NCBI GenBank assembly: GCA_028278405.1
Contig: JANQEK010000002.1
Coordinates: 1-64,000, forward strand
Reading direction: 5' to 3'
DNA: 64,000 nucleotides
From: Nitrospinaceae bacterium
Lineage (GTDB): Bacteria > Nitrospinota > Nitrospinia > Nitrospinales > Nitrospinaceae
Shown here: piece after piece, positions 25,064 to 34,022 of the stretch
How the letters are laid out: each line of letters opens with the position of its first letter
Numbering within the stretch: the stretch's first letter is position 1
The notes under the pieces: model-generated
Told to the model about the DNA's origin: nothing
Databases searched by the model: none
The model's input: only the letters and a program-made list of their open reading frames with translations
Program-made: the position numbers and the translations under genes

Positions 25064-26553
25064 TTTGTTACCTCTCCTACTTCCAGTTTGGTATCGCTCA
25101 TTCCGATTCGGGATACTTCCTCCACACCATGGGCGGGCTGTTTTTTAACCATTCGCTCGATCCAAAGTGGCAGAAAGATGAATACATCATATACGTGAGT
25201 CAGCCATTGACCCGCGTGACGGAAACCGTTACCCACCGTGCGCAACATCATCGCGCCGCCTTGGAGGAATATAACCATCAATTCACCCAGAACGACACGC
25301 GCGGAATGCCCCAAAGACTCCAGAGGTATTGCAACCAAAGCCAGAGCAAAAGGCAGGATAAATCCCAATATCATTTGGCCCAGCATGGGAATCCATTTAT
25401 TGATTCCTGTTACCTCAATCACCTGAACCGCGCCTCCGGCGGTCAGAGACTGACGCAGAGCACTTAAATCCGCTGCGATAAGGTCACGCATGAACGCCAA
25501 GGCCGCCTCGACACAAGCCAGCGTCAAGAGAAAAGAAAAGGAAATCCAGGCCATGCGGATTCTCAATTTGTCATCCAAAGCGCCGATCACCGGAAACATA
25601 TGAGTAAACCGCAAGGCTTCCATCATAAAAATTCCCAAGAATATTTCCACCAGGATGATAACCAATGCTGCGAATTCAGAAACTTTGAACGATCCAATAC
25701 GGGCCGTGGCGCCGACCATTTCGGACATGGGGAGGGCAATCAGATTAAAGTTGATGATCACGCCGCCAATCGCCACCATCACCGCCAGCAGTGAATACGA
25801 AAAATAAATGGCTGCCGAGGATTTAAGTGATCGCTCCGTGGATTTGGATCCATTAAGAATTTGCTCATATTTCTCCATGTGCTTATCGATTTCCGTGGAG
25901 CGGTCGATCAGGCGCCGGACGGTTTTTCCGGTTTCTTCCATGGTGTTGGACAATCGCCGCCAGAAAGGACGCATCCCCTGCAGCAAGCTGTGGCGCTGCG
26001 CCACCGATTGCCGGAATTCAGCGATCACCTGTTTTTGGTGTTTTTCAGAAGCGTCGTGGATACTGCTCAATATATTGGCCGTGAGGGGATTACTCTTGTG
26101 ATTGACTTTGAGTTTGGCCACCGATTCCACCGCTTCCACCCATTCCGGCGGAGGCGGTAATACCTGCCCACTCTTTTTATAGTCATCATCAATTTGAGAA
26201 ATCTGATCGGACATCATTTTTTGAAGGGCGGGATATTTTCCCAAATCACGCTCTACCATGGCATTCACGCGGAAAAATTCGCGCTCAATTTTTCCCTCCA
26301 TTTCCTCCTTGCCCAACTGGAGAAGAACGTCTCGATTGCGATCCTTCAGCTTTTTGGCTCCTTCCCCCATGGACCTTGATGCAATGCGGAACATGGAGTA
26401 AATCATTCCCATCAATTGGGTGATCAAATAGTGAATGGATGACCGCATCATGTACAAGCCTGCCATCAGCAAAATCACCAGGATCAACAAAGAAACCCCG
26501 GGTTGATCGGGGAAAAACATCAATCCTTTTAAATTTGAATTAATACTGTCCAT
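25060..26553 (-). CDS. Polytopic membrane protein with large coiled-coil region
   Basis: Not recognised. 497 aa: an N-terminal hydrophobic region about 16-50; a long charged, probably helical cytosolic or periplasmic part about 55-240; then four to five hydrophobic helices (about 243-275, 288-312, 330-355, 385-445); and a short charged C-terminus. AGGAG lies 8 nt before the ATG. It is translationally coupled to the VWA lipoprotein. The architecture suggests a membrane scaffold that could hold the VWA partner, but no known family is evident to me. Confidence 0.75.
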   Translation of the reverse strand: MDSINSNLKGLMFFPDQPGVSLLILVILLMAGLYMMRSSIHYLITQLMGMIYSMFRIASRSMGEGAKKLKDRNRDVLLQLGKEEMEGKIEREFFRVNAMVERDLGKYPALQKMMSDQISQIDDDYKKSGQVLPPPPEWVEAVESVAKLKVNHKSNPLTANILSSIHDASEKHQKQVIAEFRQSVAQRHSLLQGMRPFWRRLSNTMEETGKTVRRLIDRSTEIDKHMEKYEQILNGSKSTERSLKSSAAIYFSYSLLAVMVAIGGVIINFNLIALPMSEMVGATARIGSFKVSEFAALVIILVEIFLGIFMMEALRFTHMFPVIGALDDKLRIRMAWISFSFLLTLACVEAALAFMRDLIAADLSALRQSLTAGGAVQVIEVTGINKWIPMLGQMILGFILPFALALVAIPLESLGHSARVVLGELMVIFLQGGAMMLRTVGNGFRHAGQWLTHVYDVFIFLPLWIERMVKKQPAHGVEEVSRIGMSDTKLEVGEVTK

Positions 26554-26940
26554 TTAATAACTCCTGGGAGCCAGCAGATTCGAGACTTTTTCTTGGTTGT
26601 CTTCAAATTTCGGCTATAAGGTTTACAATCAAAAATCCTATATTTACCCTGTTTAGCTGCAAACGGTGTGCCACACACCTCCGAATTCATCAGGAATTAT
26701 AAGCCCTTGATTAATATCTCATTACTTATCCACTCCGCTCGCCCTGTTTATTGAACTCCATCAAAATGTTCAAATTTTCATACAGGAGCTCAAAAAAGTT
26801 GACTAATTAATGTTAACCCATTCGTTTTTCAACAAGACTGAGAGTGGTCAATTGGGTCAGGAAATTGAAGAGAAAGATTTTGATGCAGAAGGGATTTCTA
26901 AGAGAAAAACAAGAAGAGCGAACGATTCGTGGAAAGATAT
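26554..26940. other. Intergenic stretch, likely promoter region
   Basis: 387 bp without a convincing gene between the secreted protein and the membrane-protein gene, both on the minus strand. A plus-strand frame at 26844-27038 overlaps the secreted-protein 3' end and is judged a shadow. The length suggests a separate promoter for the membrane protein/VWA pair. Confidence 0.45.
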
Positions 26941-27780
26941 TCAGGACGACGGAGGGTTTTGACGCTTGGACGCTTCCACGGCCAACTCGTGCTCAAACTG
27001 TTTCAACTCTGCGTCGGGAATACGAACATGGAAACTGAAATAATTCTCGTGACGGTTCTTCATAGCTCTTAAAATCTCGACATACTTTCCGAACCGTTCC
27101 GATAACTTCTCCATCACATCGGACAATCCGGACCGTCCTCCCTTGATCGCTTTCAAACTGGAGGCAGCGGAATAATAATAGGTCTCACCTTTGTCGAAAT
27201 AGGTATCTCCCAGCACGTTAGAATCGGAATTGAATAAACCGAGATTGAGTAAAAGGAAATCCGCGTTGATCTTATATGCCAGGTATTTCTTGGCGCTGTC
27301 ATCAAAACCGACTGTTTCCTGCCCAATGTCGGATCGGAGGCTTACCAGATATTTGTTGATCAAAGGAAGGATTTGCGGATTGGCCAACTCCGCCAAGGTG
27401 AGTATGATGTATTGATTAACATCCTCGTCGTATTTTAAATCGTTTTTCTTGATCGCCGACCAGTTCTGATCGTACCATTCTTCGTCGCGGCCCAATTCCA
27501 GTATGAGATCATAGCCTTCATTGGATTCCATCCCGCTATCGATGCGGGCACCCAAAAACCGGTCAAAAAAATACGACTCCGTGGTCTCAAAATCTTTCGT
27601 GTCCAGATGTGCAAACTTCACGGCTCGGCCCATTCCAACCTCCGTTTTCAGTAAGAACTGACGGGCAAATGCACTCCCTGTAACAACCGATAGTATTAGT
27701 ATAAGCAGTCTTAGAGAGAGAGGAAGTATTATTTGCTGATTTTTTGAAACTTGTTGGCAATCGATTAGTGAGAGTGCCAT
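26941..27780 (-). CDS. Exported protein of unknown function
   Basis: Not recognised. 279 aa with a signal-peptide-like segment (LRLLILILSVVTGSAFA, cleavage after about residue 39), then a soluble, acidic, mixed alpha/beta region without repeated motifs. Text such as YFFDRFLGARIDSG and DTYFDKGETYYYSAASSLKAI gives no family. It points the same way as the membrane/VWA pair 387 bp downstream and may belong with them. It is divergent from the type II secretion operon across a 149-bp gap. The start codon is uncertain because only a weak AGAGGG precedes it. Confidence 0.68.
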   Translation of the reverse strand: MALSLIDCQQVSKNQQIILPLSLRLLILILSVVTGSAFARQFLLKTEVGMGRAVKFAHLDTKDFETTESYFFDRFLGARIDSGMESNEGYDLILELGRDEEWYDQNWSAIKKNDLKYDEDVNQYIILTLAELANPQILPLINKYLVSLRSDIGQETVGFDDSAKKYLAYKINADFLLLNLGLFNSDSNVLGDTYFDKGETYYYSAASSLKAIKGGRSGLSDVMEKLSERFGKYVEILRAMKNRHENYFSFHVRIPDAELKQFEHELAVEASKRQNPPSS

Positions 27781-27840
27781 GACCGGACAACCCTCTGGAA
27801 AATTTCAGGTTTTCCAATGATAATCCGCTAGGATATTGTA

Positions 27841-27846
27841 TATAAT
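27841..27846 (+). promoter_or_regulatory. Candidate -10 element of the type II secretion operon
   Basis: A consensus TATAAT, preceded by TGTA, lies in the gap between the divergent exported-protein gene and the gspC-like gene, 83 bp before its ATG. No good -35 is visible at the right distance (best is TGATAA), so the call rests on the -10 and the position. Confidence 0.45.
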
Positions 27847-27929
27847 GGCCTCATCCGTAGAAGGGACTCCGGCAAAAGAACCTGCTTGGAGATCAATAGG
27901 ATTCATGTGTCTGAAAAGAAGTGATGTAG

Positions 27930-28766
27930 ATGAGAAGAAAAGTAACAATATTAAACTTTCTGCTGGTGGTGATTCTTTTCCTGTTACTGGGTTGGGGCGG
28001 TTATTCATGGTTTCAGCCGAAATTTCCTTCGGTCGTCAAAGGGGATGAAATTGAACCGGCGCCCAGAGAGTTGAAAATTCCCGCTATTTCCCGTCAGGTC
28101 TATTCGAATGCCGTGGTGCAGGACGTGGCTCGTCTCAATTTATTCCGAAAGCAGCGAAAGAAATACTACCGGCCCAAACCACCAAAACCCAAACCCCAAA
28201 TAAAGCGCGCGCCTCCACAGGTTGCCGTTGCGCCACCTCCGTCTCCACCGAAACCCACAGCTCCACCCCCACAATTAGTCCTGACCGGAGTCATGCTTTT
28301 TGACGATCAGAAAGTCGCCATCTTTGAGGGGACCTATTCTGAAATCCGAGGGGGAAGATTGGTTCAAAATCTAAAGCCGCGACGGAGAGGATATAAAATC
28401 GGCGAAACCCTTGGTGAGTATAAAATCAAAACCATTGATAAGACCTTCGCAACTCTTTCAGCTACCACTGGGAATAGTTTAACTCTCACCATATCCAAAA
28501 CACCCCCCACTCAAAAGATTCAAAAAACCGGAAACAACCTCATCCAGAAAAGTAAACCGGTTTCAACTACTTCTGCGAGGACTTCTCCCGCACGCCGAAC
28601 TCGCAGATCTCAACCGATCCCAATTCAGAAAAACCTGCAAAAAAGGAAAGTTCCCCCATCCGGTTCTCCTCCTGCGGTTTCTATTCCGGGCGCCAAAAAA
28701 CCCTTTCCAGGTCCGTTGAACTCGAAACGCCTTAAACGATTGAGACAAAAATCAATGGGATTTTAA
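27930..28766 (+). CDS. gspC: Type II secretion protein C-like (GspC)
   Basis: 278 aa: one N-terminal membrane anchor (about 9-28), a short periplasmic HR-like segment with VARLNLFRKQ, a proline-rich linker (about 80-115, PKPPKPKPQ and PPPSPPKP), a small beta-rich domain (LVLTGVMLFDDQKVAIFEG ... IGETLGEYKIKTID), and a basic, Pro/Ser-rich tail. This matches GspC, the inner-membrane protein that links the platform to the secretin. No PDZ domain is present; the basic tail takes its place. It begins the operon C-E-F-G-H-I-J-K-L-M-D. The symbol rests on position and architecture more than on sequence identity. Confidence 0.72.
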   Translation: MRRKVTILNFLLVVILFLLLGWGGYSWFQPKFPSVVKGDEIEPAPRELKIPAISRQVYSNAVVQDVARLNLFRKQRKKYYRPKPPKPKPQIKRAPPQVAVAPPPSPPKPTAPPPQLVLTGVMLFDDQKVAIFEGTYSEIRGGRLVQNLKPRRRGYKIGETLGEYKIKTIDKTFATLSATTGNSLTLTISKTPPTQKIQKTGNNLIQKSKPVSTTSARTSPARRTRRSQPIPIQKNLQKRKVPPSGSPPAVSIPGAKKPFPGPLNSKRLKRLRQKSMGF

Positions 28767-28782
28767 AAAAAGGAAACGCGTT

Positions 28783-30474
28783 ATGCTTAAAAAAAGGGAT
28801 CCCATCGAAAAAATTCTTCTGGATCACGAAAAAATAACAGAAAAGACCCTTGAGGAAATCAAACACAACGATTTTCAAAAAGGGAAATATCTGGGAAAAG
28901 TGCTGGTCGACCATGGTTACCTCCATAGTCATGTGATCCTGGAAACATTGAGCCAGGAGTTGGGATTCCCTTACCTCCGGTCTGCGGACTTCCCGAAGAA
29001 CGAGTTACCGGTTCCGGGCCTGGAAATCTCCGAGGTATTTCTGAGAGAGAAACTGATTCTTCCTCTGAAGATGGACGCCGATAATCTAACCCTTGCCGCT
29101 TTCGATCCCTTTGACTGGGAAACATTTGAAAACTTAAGAACCTCGCTGGGAAAAGAAATCCAAATCAACCTCAGTAGCCAGGAAGACATACTTGAAGCCA
29201 TTGAAAATTATTATGGCAAGGGTGATTCCGCCATGGACCGGATGGTCAGCAAGATTCAAGAAGAAGAGGAAGTTGAAACAACTTTTGAAAGCACGGAGCA
29301 TATCCGGGATATGGCCTCGGAAGCTCCGGTGATCAAGCTGGTAAACCATATCATCAACCAGGCGATCGATATGAGTGCCAGTGATATCCACCTAGAACCG
29401 TTCGTGGACGACCTGATTTTACGTTACCGTATCGACGGCATGCTTTACGAGCATGAAGCACCGCCCAAACGTTTGAACTCCGCCATCGTCACCCGCATCA
29501 AGATCATGGCGCACCTGGACATCGCGGAACGGCGCTTGCCGCAGGACGGTCGCATACGAATCAAATCACAGGGCAAGGATATCGACATCCGTGTGTCCAC
29601 TCTGCCTACTCTTTTTGGTGAAAGCGTGGTGATGCGTATCCTGGACCGGGGTAACATTGTCGTACAACTGGATCATCTTGGTTTTCCGGCCAAGGAACTG
29701 GAACTGTTCCAGAACTTGATTCACAAACCCTACGGGCAAATTCTGGTCACCGGCCCGACGGGGAGTGGTAAAACCACAACGCTGTACGGTAGTCTTGAAA
29801 AAATCAATACTCCGGAAAAAAAAATCGTCACCATTGAAGACCCCGTGGAGTATCAGTTGAGGGGCGTGAACCAGGTCCACATCCGGCCGCAAATAGGGCT
29901 TACCTTTGCCAACGGATTGCGGTCTATTGTCCGGCAGGACCCGGACGTGATCATGATCGGTGAAATCCGCGATTCGGAAACGGCGGATGTCGCCATCCAA
30001 TCCGCCTTAACCGGGCATCTGGTATTCAGCACGGTTCACACCAACGACGCGGCGGGCGCAATCACCCGACTTCAGGAAATGGAAATCGAAAGTTTTCTAA
30101 TTTCGTCGGCTCTTTTGGGTGTGCTCGCCCAACGACTGGTCCGGGTCATCTGCACTCATTGCAAGGAAAGCTGCTCCATCGATCCCGAAGCTCTATTGGA
30201 AATGGGGATCGAAGACACGACTCCACAGAGTGCATTCCGGGGTACAGGATGTGATCACTGCAGTGGAACGGGATACCGCGGACGAACCGGTATCTATGAA
30301 CTGTTGGTAATCGATGACGAAATTCGAAAATTGATTCTGGCGCACGCGAGTACCCAGGAAATCCGGGAGCGCGCCATTCAATTGGGAATGACGACACTGA
30401 GGCAGGACGGATGGAGGAAAATCATGGAAGGAACCACAACCGTCGAAGAAATCATTCGAGTAACCCATAGTTGA
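28783..30474 (+). CDS. gspE: Type II secretion ATPase GspE
   Basis: 563-aa cytoplasmic secretion ATPase that powers pseudopilus assembly. N-terminal MshEN-type domain about 1-150; N2/core ATPase about 170-430 with Walker A GPTGSGKTTT (G324-K330), Asp box (TIEDPVEYQL), Walker B (DVIMIGEIRDSETA) and His box (VFSTVHTNDA); tetracysteine zinc module C457, C460, C490, C493; C-terminal domain to 563. Length and motifs are normal for GspE. It follows gspC by 16 bp. Confidence 0.94.
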   Translation: MLKKRDPIEKILLDHEKITEKTLEEIKHNDFQKGKYLGKVLVDHGYLHSHVILETLSQELGFPYLRSADFPKNELPVPGLEISEVFLREKLILPLKMDADNLTLAAFDPFDWETFENLRTSLGKEIQINLSSQEDILEAIENYYGKGDSAMDRMVSKIQEEEEVETTFESTEHIRDMASEAPVIKLVNHIINQAIDMSASDIHLEPFVDDLILRYRIDGMLYEHEAPPKRLNSAIVTRIKIMAHLDIAERRLPQDGRIRIKSQGKDIDIRVSTLPTLFGESVVMRILDRGNIVVQLDHLGFPAKELELFQNLIHKPYGQILVTGPTGSGKTTTLYGSLEKINTPEKKIVTIEDPVEYQLRGVNQVHIRPQIGLTFANGLRSIVRQDPDVIMIGEIRDSETADVAIQSALTGHLVFSTVHTNDAAGAITRLQEMEIESFLISSALLGVLAQRLVRVICTHCKESCSIDPEALLEMGIEDTTPQSAFRGTGCDHCSGTGYRGRTGIYELLVIDDEIRKLILAHASTQEIRERAIQLGMTTLRQDGWRKIMEGTTTVEEIIRVTHS

Positions 30475-30488
30475 GCGAATATCAGCAT

Positions 30489-31721
30489 ATGACCACCTAT
30501 TTTTATCAGGCAACCGACACTGCCGGGGAAATCATCGAAGGCGATATCGAAGCCCCCGACTATGGAATTGCAGTTCAGAAAGTCCGCAGCCTGAATTATT
30601 TTCCGATTAAAGTCTCGTCTGAGAAACCAGACACTTCTATCCTCAAAAAATGGAAGGCCCCGACCTCCAGGATATTTTCTTTTTCCAAAGTAACCTCGTA
30701 TGAGTTAATGAATTTTACCCAGCAGCTCGCCACTCTGATTTCTTCAAAATTGACTCTAGACAAAAGCCTGACGATCACAACCCGGCTGACCACAAAAGAA
30801 AAAACGCGAGAAACATTTCAGGACATCCAGAAACGGGTTCATGCCGGCAGCAGTTTCGCCGACGCACTGGCTGCCCATCCCGATGTTTTTTCCAAAATGT
30901 ACGTCAATATCGTCCGCGCCGGCGAATTGGGAGGAGCTTTAGATGTTGTCCTGGCGCGACTGGCCGCTTTTCTGGAAAACGCGGAAGAGACCAAGAGCAA
31001 AATATTGAGTGCATTGATTTATCCCTCCATTCTGATTTTAGCGGGTGTGGGTGCAGTCGTGTTTTTAATGACCTTTGTTGTTCCCAAACTTTCAGGGGTC
31101 TTTGAGGGTAGCGGAGATGCGGTCCCCTTGGTCACCCAGATCCTTCTGAATATCAGCCATGCCATGAACCAATATTGGTGGTCATTTGGAATCGGACTGA
31201 TTGCAGCAATTCTTGTGTTCTGGTTATTTTTGAAAAGTGACTTCGGAAAAAACCTGTGGGACCAACTGGTCCTGAAACTTCCGGTTTTTGGAGACCTGGT
31301 TCGTAAAATTGAGATGTCGCGATTTTCCCGGACCACGGCCACCCTATTGAAAAGCGGTGTCCCGGTTCTACAGGCTTTGAGTTTCGTTCACAGCGTCATC
31401 AGCAATCGCGTTATCGCTTCGGCGATGGCACCTCTTCAAGAGGGATTGAAAAGTGGTCAGGGTATTTCCCGGCCTTTGCAAAAAGCGGATGTCTTTCCTC
31501 CGCTGGCGATACACATGATCGTGGTCGGGGAGGAAACAGGCGAGCTGGAAGACATGCTGGTTAAAGTGGCGGACACTTATGATAAGGAAGTCAATAACGC
31601 AATCCAGCGGACGCTGAAAATCTTTGAACCGGCGCTGGTTCTATCAATTGGAGGAACCATTATATTTATTGTTGCATCCATTTTGATGGGAATGATGGAA
31701 GTCACAAATATAATCATGTAA
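30489..31721 (+). CDS. gspF: Type II secretion inner-membrane platform protein GspF
   Basis: About 410 aa with two GspF domains (about 60-185 and 265-390), each ending in hydrophobic helices, and three TM segments (about 165-190, 215-235, 375-400). GspF is the polytopic platform protein bound by GspE. The frame is open from a TTG at 30471, but I chose the ATG at 30489 because it gives the family's usual opening, MTTYFYQATDTAGEIIEG. The repeated motif FADAL...P..F...Y.N.VRAGE(L/E) GG is clear. Confidence 0.92.
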   Translation: MTTYFYQATDTAGEIIEGDIEAPDYGIAVQKVRSLNYFPIKVSSEKPDTSILKKWKAPTSRIFSFSKVTSYELMNFTQQLATLISSKLTLDKSLTITTRLTTKEKTRETFQDIQKRVHAGSSFADALAAHPDVFSKMYVNIVRAGELGGALDVVLARLAAFLENAEETKSKILSALIYPSILILAGVGAVVFLMTFVVPKLSGVFEGSGDAVPLVTQILLNISHAMNQYWWSFGIGLIAAILVFWLFLKSDFGKNLWDQLVLKLPVFGDLVRKIEMSRFSRTTATLLKSGVPVLQALSFVHSVISNRVIASAMAPLQEGLKSGQGISRPLQKADVFPPLAIHMIVVGEETGELEDMLVKVADTYDKEVNNAIQRTLKIFEPALVLSIGGTIIFIVASILMGMMEVTNIIM

Positions 31722-31756
31722 ATCAGGAAAATTATCGATGCGTTAAGGGAGGAATC

Positions 31757-32185
31757 ATGACGAAGGTCAAAAAACCAGATATTACCCCCCGCTTATCCAA
31801 CTCCAAAGGATTTACCATTTTGGAAATCATTGCGGTTATTGTCATCATTGGGCTGTTGTGGGCACTCGTGGCAACCAACTTCATCGGAAAGGTGGATGAG
31901 GCCCGGCAGGTGGATGCCCAGGCTCAGATTGGTTTGCTGGGGCAGGCTCTCGACTTGTACCGGCTGGAAAAAGGCAAGTACCCTTCCAATGAGGAAGGAC
32001 TCAAGGCGATTCAGCCCTATCTCAAAAAGCAGCTTCCAAAAGATCCGTGGGGAAACGAGTTTCATTATAAATTTCCGGGAGATCATGGCGACTATGACTT
32101 GGTTTCCTATGGTGCAGACAATGCCGAAGGCGGTGAAGGGAATGATCTGGATATTGTCAGCTGGAAGAATATTGAAAAGGATTAA
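31757..32185 (+). CDS. gspG: Major pseudopilin GspG
   Basis: 142-aa pseudopilin. A 17-residue positively charged leader ends in KG, and the mature protein starts FTILEIIAVIVIIGLLWALV with Glu at position 5 as prepilin peptidase substrates require. Downstream, LDLYRLEKGKYPSNEEGLKAI, KDPWGNEFHYKFPG and the acidic calcium-loop region (ADNAEGGEGNDLDIVSW) are typical GspG features. AGGGAGG precedes the ATG by 4-5 nt. It is the main subunit of the pseudopilus. Confidence 0.95.
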   Translation: MTKVKKPDITPRLSNSKGFTILEIIAVIVIIGLLWALVATNFIGKVDEARQVDAQAQIGLLGQALDLYRLEKGKYPSNEEGLKAIQPYLKKQLPKDPWGNEFHYKFPGDHGDYDLVSYGADNAEGGEGNDLDIVSWKNIEKD

Positions 32186-32669
32186 GTCTCCATCCCTTCG
32201 GGAAAGTGGATTCACCTTGATCGAAATGGTCTCGGTTCTGGTAATGATCGGATTGTTTCTGGGTCTGGTCACACCCTCTGTTATGACCACTCTGGACCGA
32301 ATACAGGCAGACTCCTCAGCCCGCAAGGTTACGTCCCTGTTAGCTTCGGCTCGAAGCCAGGCGATCGCCACCAAAGCGACTTTGATATTCCAGGGAGATT
32401 TGGATCAAAATCAATACTGGGTGATCGATCCAAAGTCAGAGGAGAGTTCGCAAGTGATGGAATTGGACCGGACGATTCAGTTTCGCGAATTCGACGACGG
32501 AGAAGAATCGTTGCGGGAGGGAATTTTTTCGGTCACGTTCTATCCTCTGGGAAGCACCAGCGGAGGCACAATCCTCCTAGAACCCTCGGACATTGATACC
32601 GACGCCCCATCTTTTCTGTTAACCATCGACCCGGTAACGGGCAAACCCTACCTGCAACATGCTTCGTGA
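32172..32669 (+). CDS. gspH: Minor pseudopilin GspH
   Basis: About 165 aa. The prepilin site is SG|FTLIEMVSVLVMIGLFLGL, with the Glu5 conserved; the rest is a beta-rich minor-pseudopilin fold (about 60-165). The frame is open upstream through gspG, but the TTG at 32172 with GGAAGA before it gives a normal 13-residue leader (MKRIKSPSLRESG), so I chose it. The gene therefore overlaps the end of gspG by 14 bp and gspI by 11 bp. Confidence 0.82.
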   Translation: MKRIKSPSLRESGFTLIEMVSVLVMIGLFLGLVTPSVMTTLDRIQADSSARKVTSLLASARSQAIATKATLIFQGDLDQNQYWVIDPKSEESSQVMELDRTIQFREFDDGEESLREGIFSVTFYPLGSTSGGTILLEPSDIDTDAPSFLLTIDPVTGKPYLQHAS

Positions 32670-33159
32670 TGAAAAAGGGTTCACCCTTCTGGAAATCATC
32701 GCCGCCATCACCGTTCTAGCTGTGGGAGTCCTCACTCTGGTACAAATGTTTTCAGGGTCGATCAATCAGGCCAGCCAGGCCGAGCGGTATCTGAATGGAG
32801 TTTACCTGGCACAACAGAAGTTCTCCGAATTGGAAATTGATAATTTCAAATCGGATGCCACGGAAGGTGAATTTGAAAACCTGGAGGGCTATCGCTGGCA
32901 ACTGGAGATTCTTCCTTATGAATCACCGTTGAATGATGAAGAAGCCCGCATTAAGATCCAGGAAGTATCTCTGCGGGTTTATTGGAAAGATGGGATACAG
33001 GAGAAGGAAGTACAACTGGTCTCTCTAAAAACGTTGGGAGAAACCCATGCCGCCCCTGCCCCCGATTTACAACCCTCCTCATCGGTGAATCCAGCCAAAC
33101 CTAACGTTCCCGCAGCCCCGAAGATCAAAAACCTCAATCCATCGGCGGTCTCAAAATGA
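32659..33159 (+). CDS. gspI: Minor pseudopilin GspI
   Basis: 166 aa with a very short leader, MLRDEKG, followed by FTLLEIIAAITVLAVGVLTLVQ: the GspI/PulI-type pattern with Glu5. The middle LNGVYLAQQKFSELEID resembles the GspI core (A..LA..K..E). A Pro/Ala-rich C-terminal extension (about 135-166) is unusual. The stop overlaps gspJ by 4 bp (ATGA). Confidence 0.88.
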   Translation: MLRDEKGFTLLEIIAAITVLAVGVLTLVQMFSGSINQASQAERYLNGVYLAQQKFSELEIDNFKSDATEGEFENLEGYRWQLEILPYESPLNDEEARIKIQEVSLRVYWKDGIQEKEVQLVSLKTLGETHAAPAPDLQPSSSVNPAKPNVPAAPKIKNLNPSAVSK

Positions 33160-34022
33160 GAAAGTCAGGCGCCGAATCGGGATTTACCCTGCTGGAGCTT
33201 TTGATCTCACTGGCGATGGTTGCCGTGGTTTTAACCGCCTGTCTTATGGCAGTTCGTTTGGCCACGGCGTCCCGCGAGGCAGGAACACAAAAAACCGATG
33301 TTCATCAGCGATTGAGGGTCCTTCACGAGCGGTTGAATTCCACCCTGCGATCAGCCCATCTTATCTTTGTACCTGCCGATTCGGGATCCCTGCTACCGGA
33401 CGAGGATGAAGAAAAATCGTCAAACTCCAAGGTTCTCGCCTTTGAAGGGAAGGAAAAATCGATTCGGTTTGTCACTTTTAACGAAAAACTCATTGAGTCC
33501 AAAAGTTTGCACTGGATGCATGAAGTATATTTTCATGTCCAAAAAAATGAGGAAACTGATTTGCTGGAAATTCTGCTGACCGAACGTGATTTTTCCCCGG
33601 AAACCTTCTTCAAACAAGGCCCCCAGGAACCGCAAACCGGCCAAACCCTTCGCATAGCACAAGATGTGGCCTATCTGAAATTCCGGTACTACTACGAAAT
33701 ATCGGAAAAGGGAAATTCTTCCACTCCTACAGAGGAAAAACCTGTAAAGGTTTCAGGCGAATGGGTCGATAAATTCATAACGGAACCCTTTGATTTTAAA
33801 AGCAATACTATCGACGATAAAAACATTGAAGAACCCGGGGACTCTGCTCGTCTGCCCCGGGCCGTAGAAGTTTCGGTAGGCCTTTGGGAACGAGGCCTTT
33901 CCGGGGAAACTTTGGAGCCCAAAATAGTAGATTTGCCTCCAACCCTTATTCCCATTCAGTCGGGAATGGTTTTTGAAAGACCGGAAGAAGAAAAGGAGAA
34001 CAGTAGTGTACCCGAAGAATAA
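33156..34022 (+). CDS. gspJ: Minor pseudopilin GspJ
   Basis: 288-aa prepilin-like protein: MRKSGAESG|FTLLELLISLAMVAVVLTACL. It is longer than typical GspJ (about 200 aa) because of acidic inserts around residues 75-85 (DEDEEKSSN) and 185-215. The conserved GspJ feature of a late beta region (LPRAVEVSVGLWERG) is present. It caps the pseudopilus together with H, I and K in known systems. It overlaps gspK by 17 bp if that gene starts at 34006. Confidence 0.85.
   Translation: MRKSGAESGFTLLELLISLAMVAVVLTACLMAVRLATASREAGTQKTDVHQRLRVLHERLNSTLRSAHLIFVPADSGSLLPDEDEEKSSNSKVLAFEGKEKSIRFVTFNEKLIESKSLHWMHEVYFHVQKNEETDLLEILLTERDFSPETFFKQGPQEPQTGQTLRIAQDVAYLKFRYYYEISEKGNSSTPTEEKPVKVSGEWVDKFITEPFDFKSNTIDDKNIEEPGDSARLPRAVEVSVGLWERGLSGETLEPKIVDLPPTLIPIQSGMVFERPEEEKENSSVPEE

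Noticed and set aside
33973-34005. TTG start for gspK
   Set aside because: The GTG at 34006 has AGGAGA at the right distance and gives a normal short prepilin leader.
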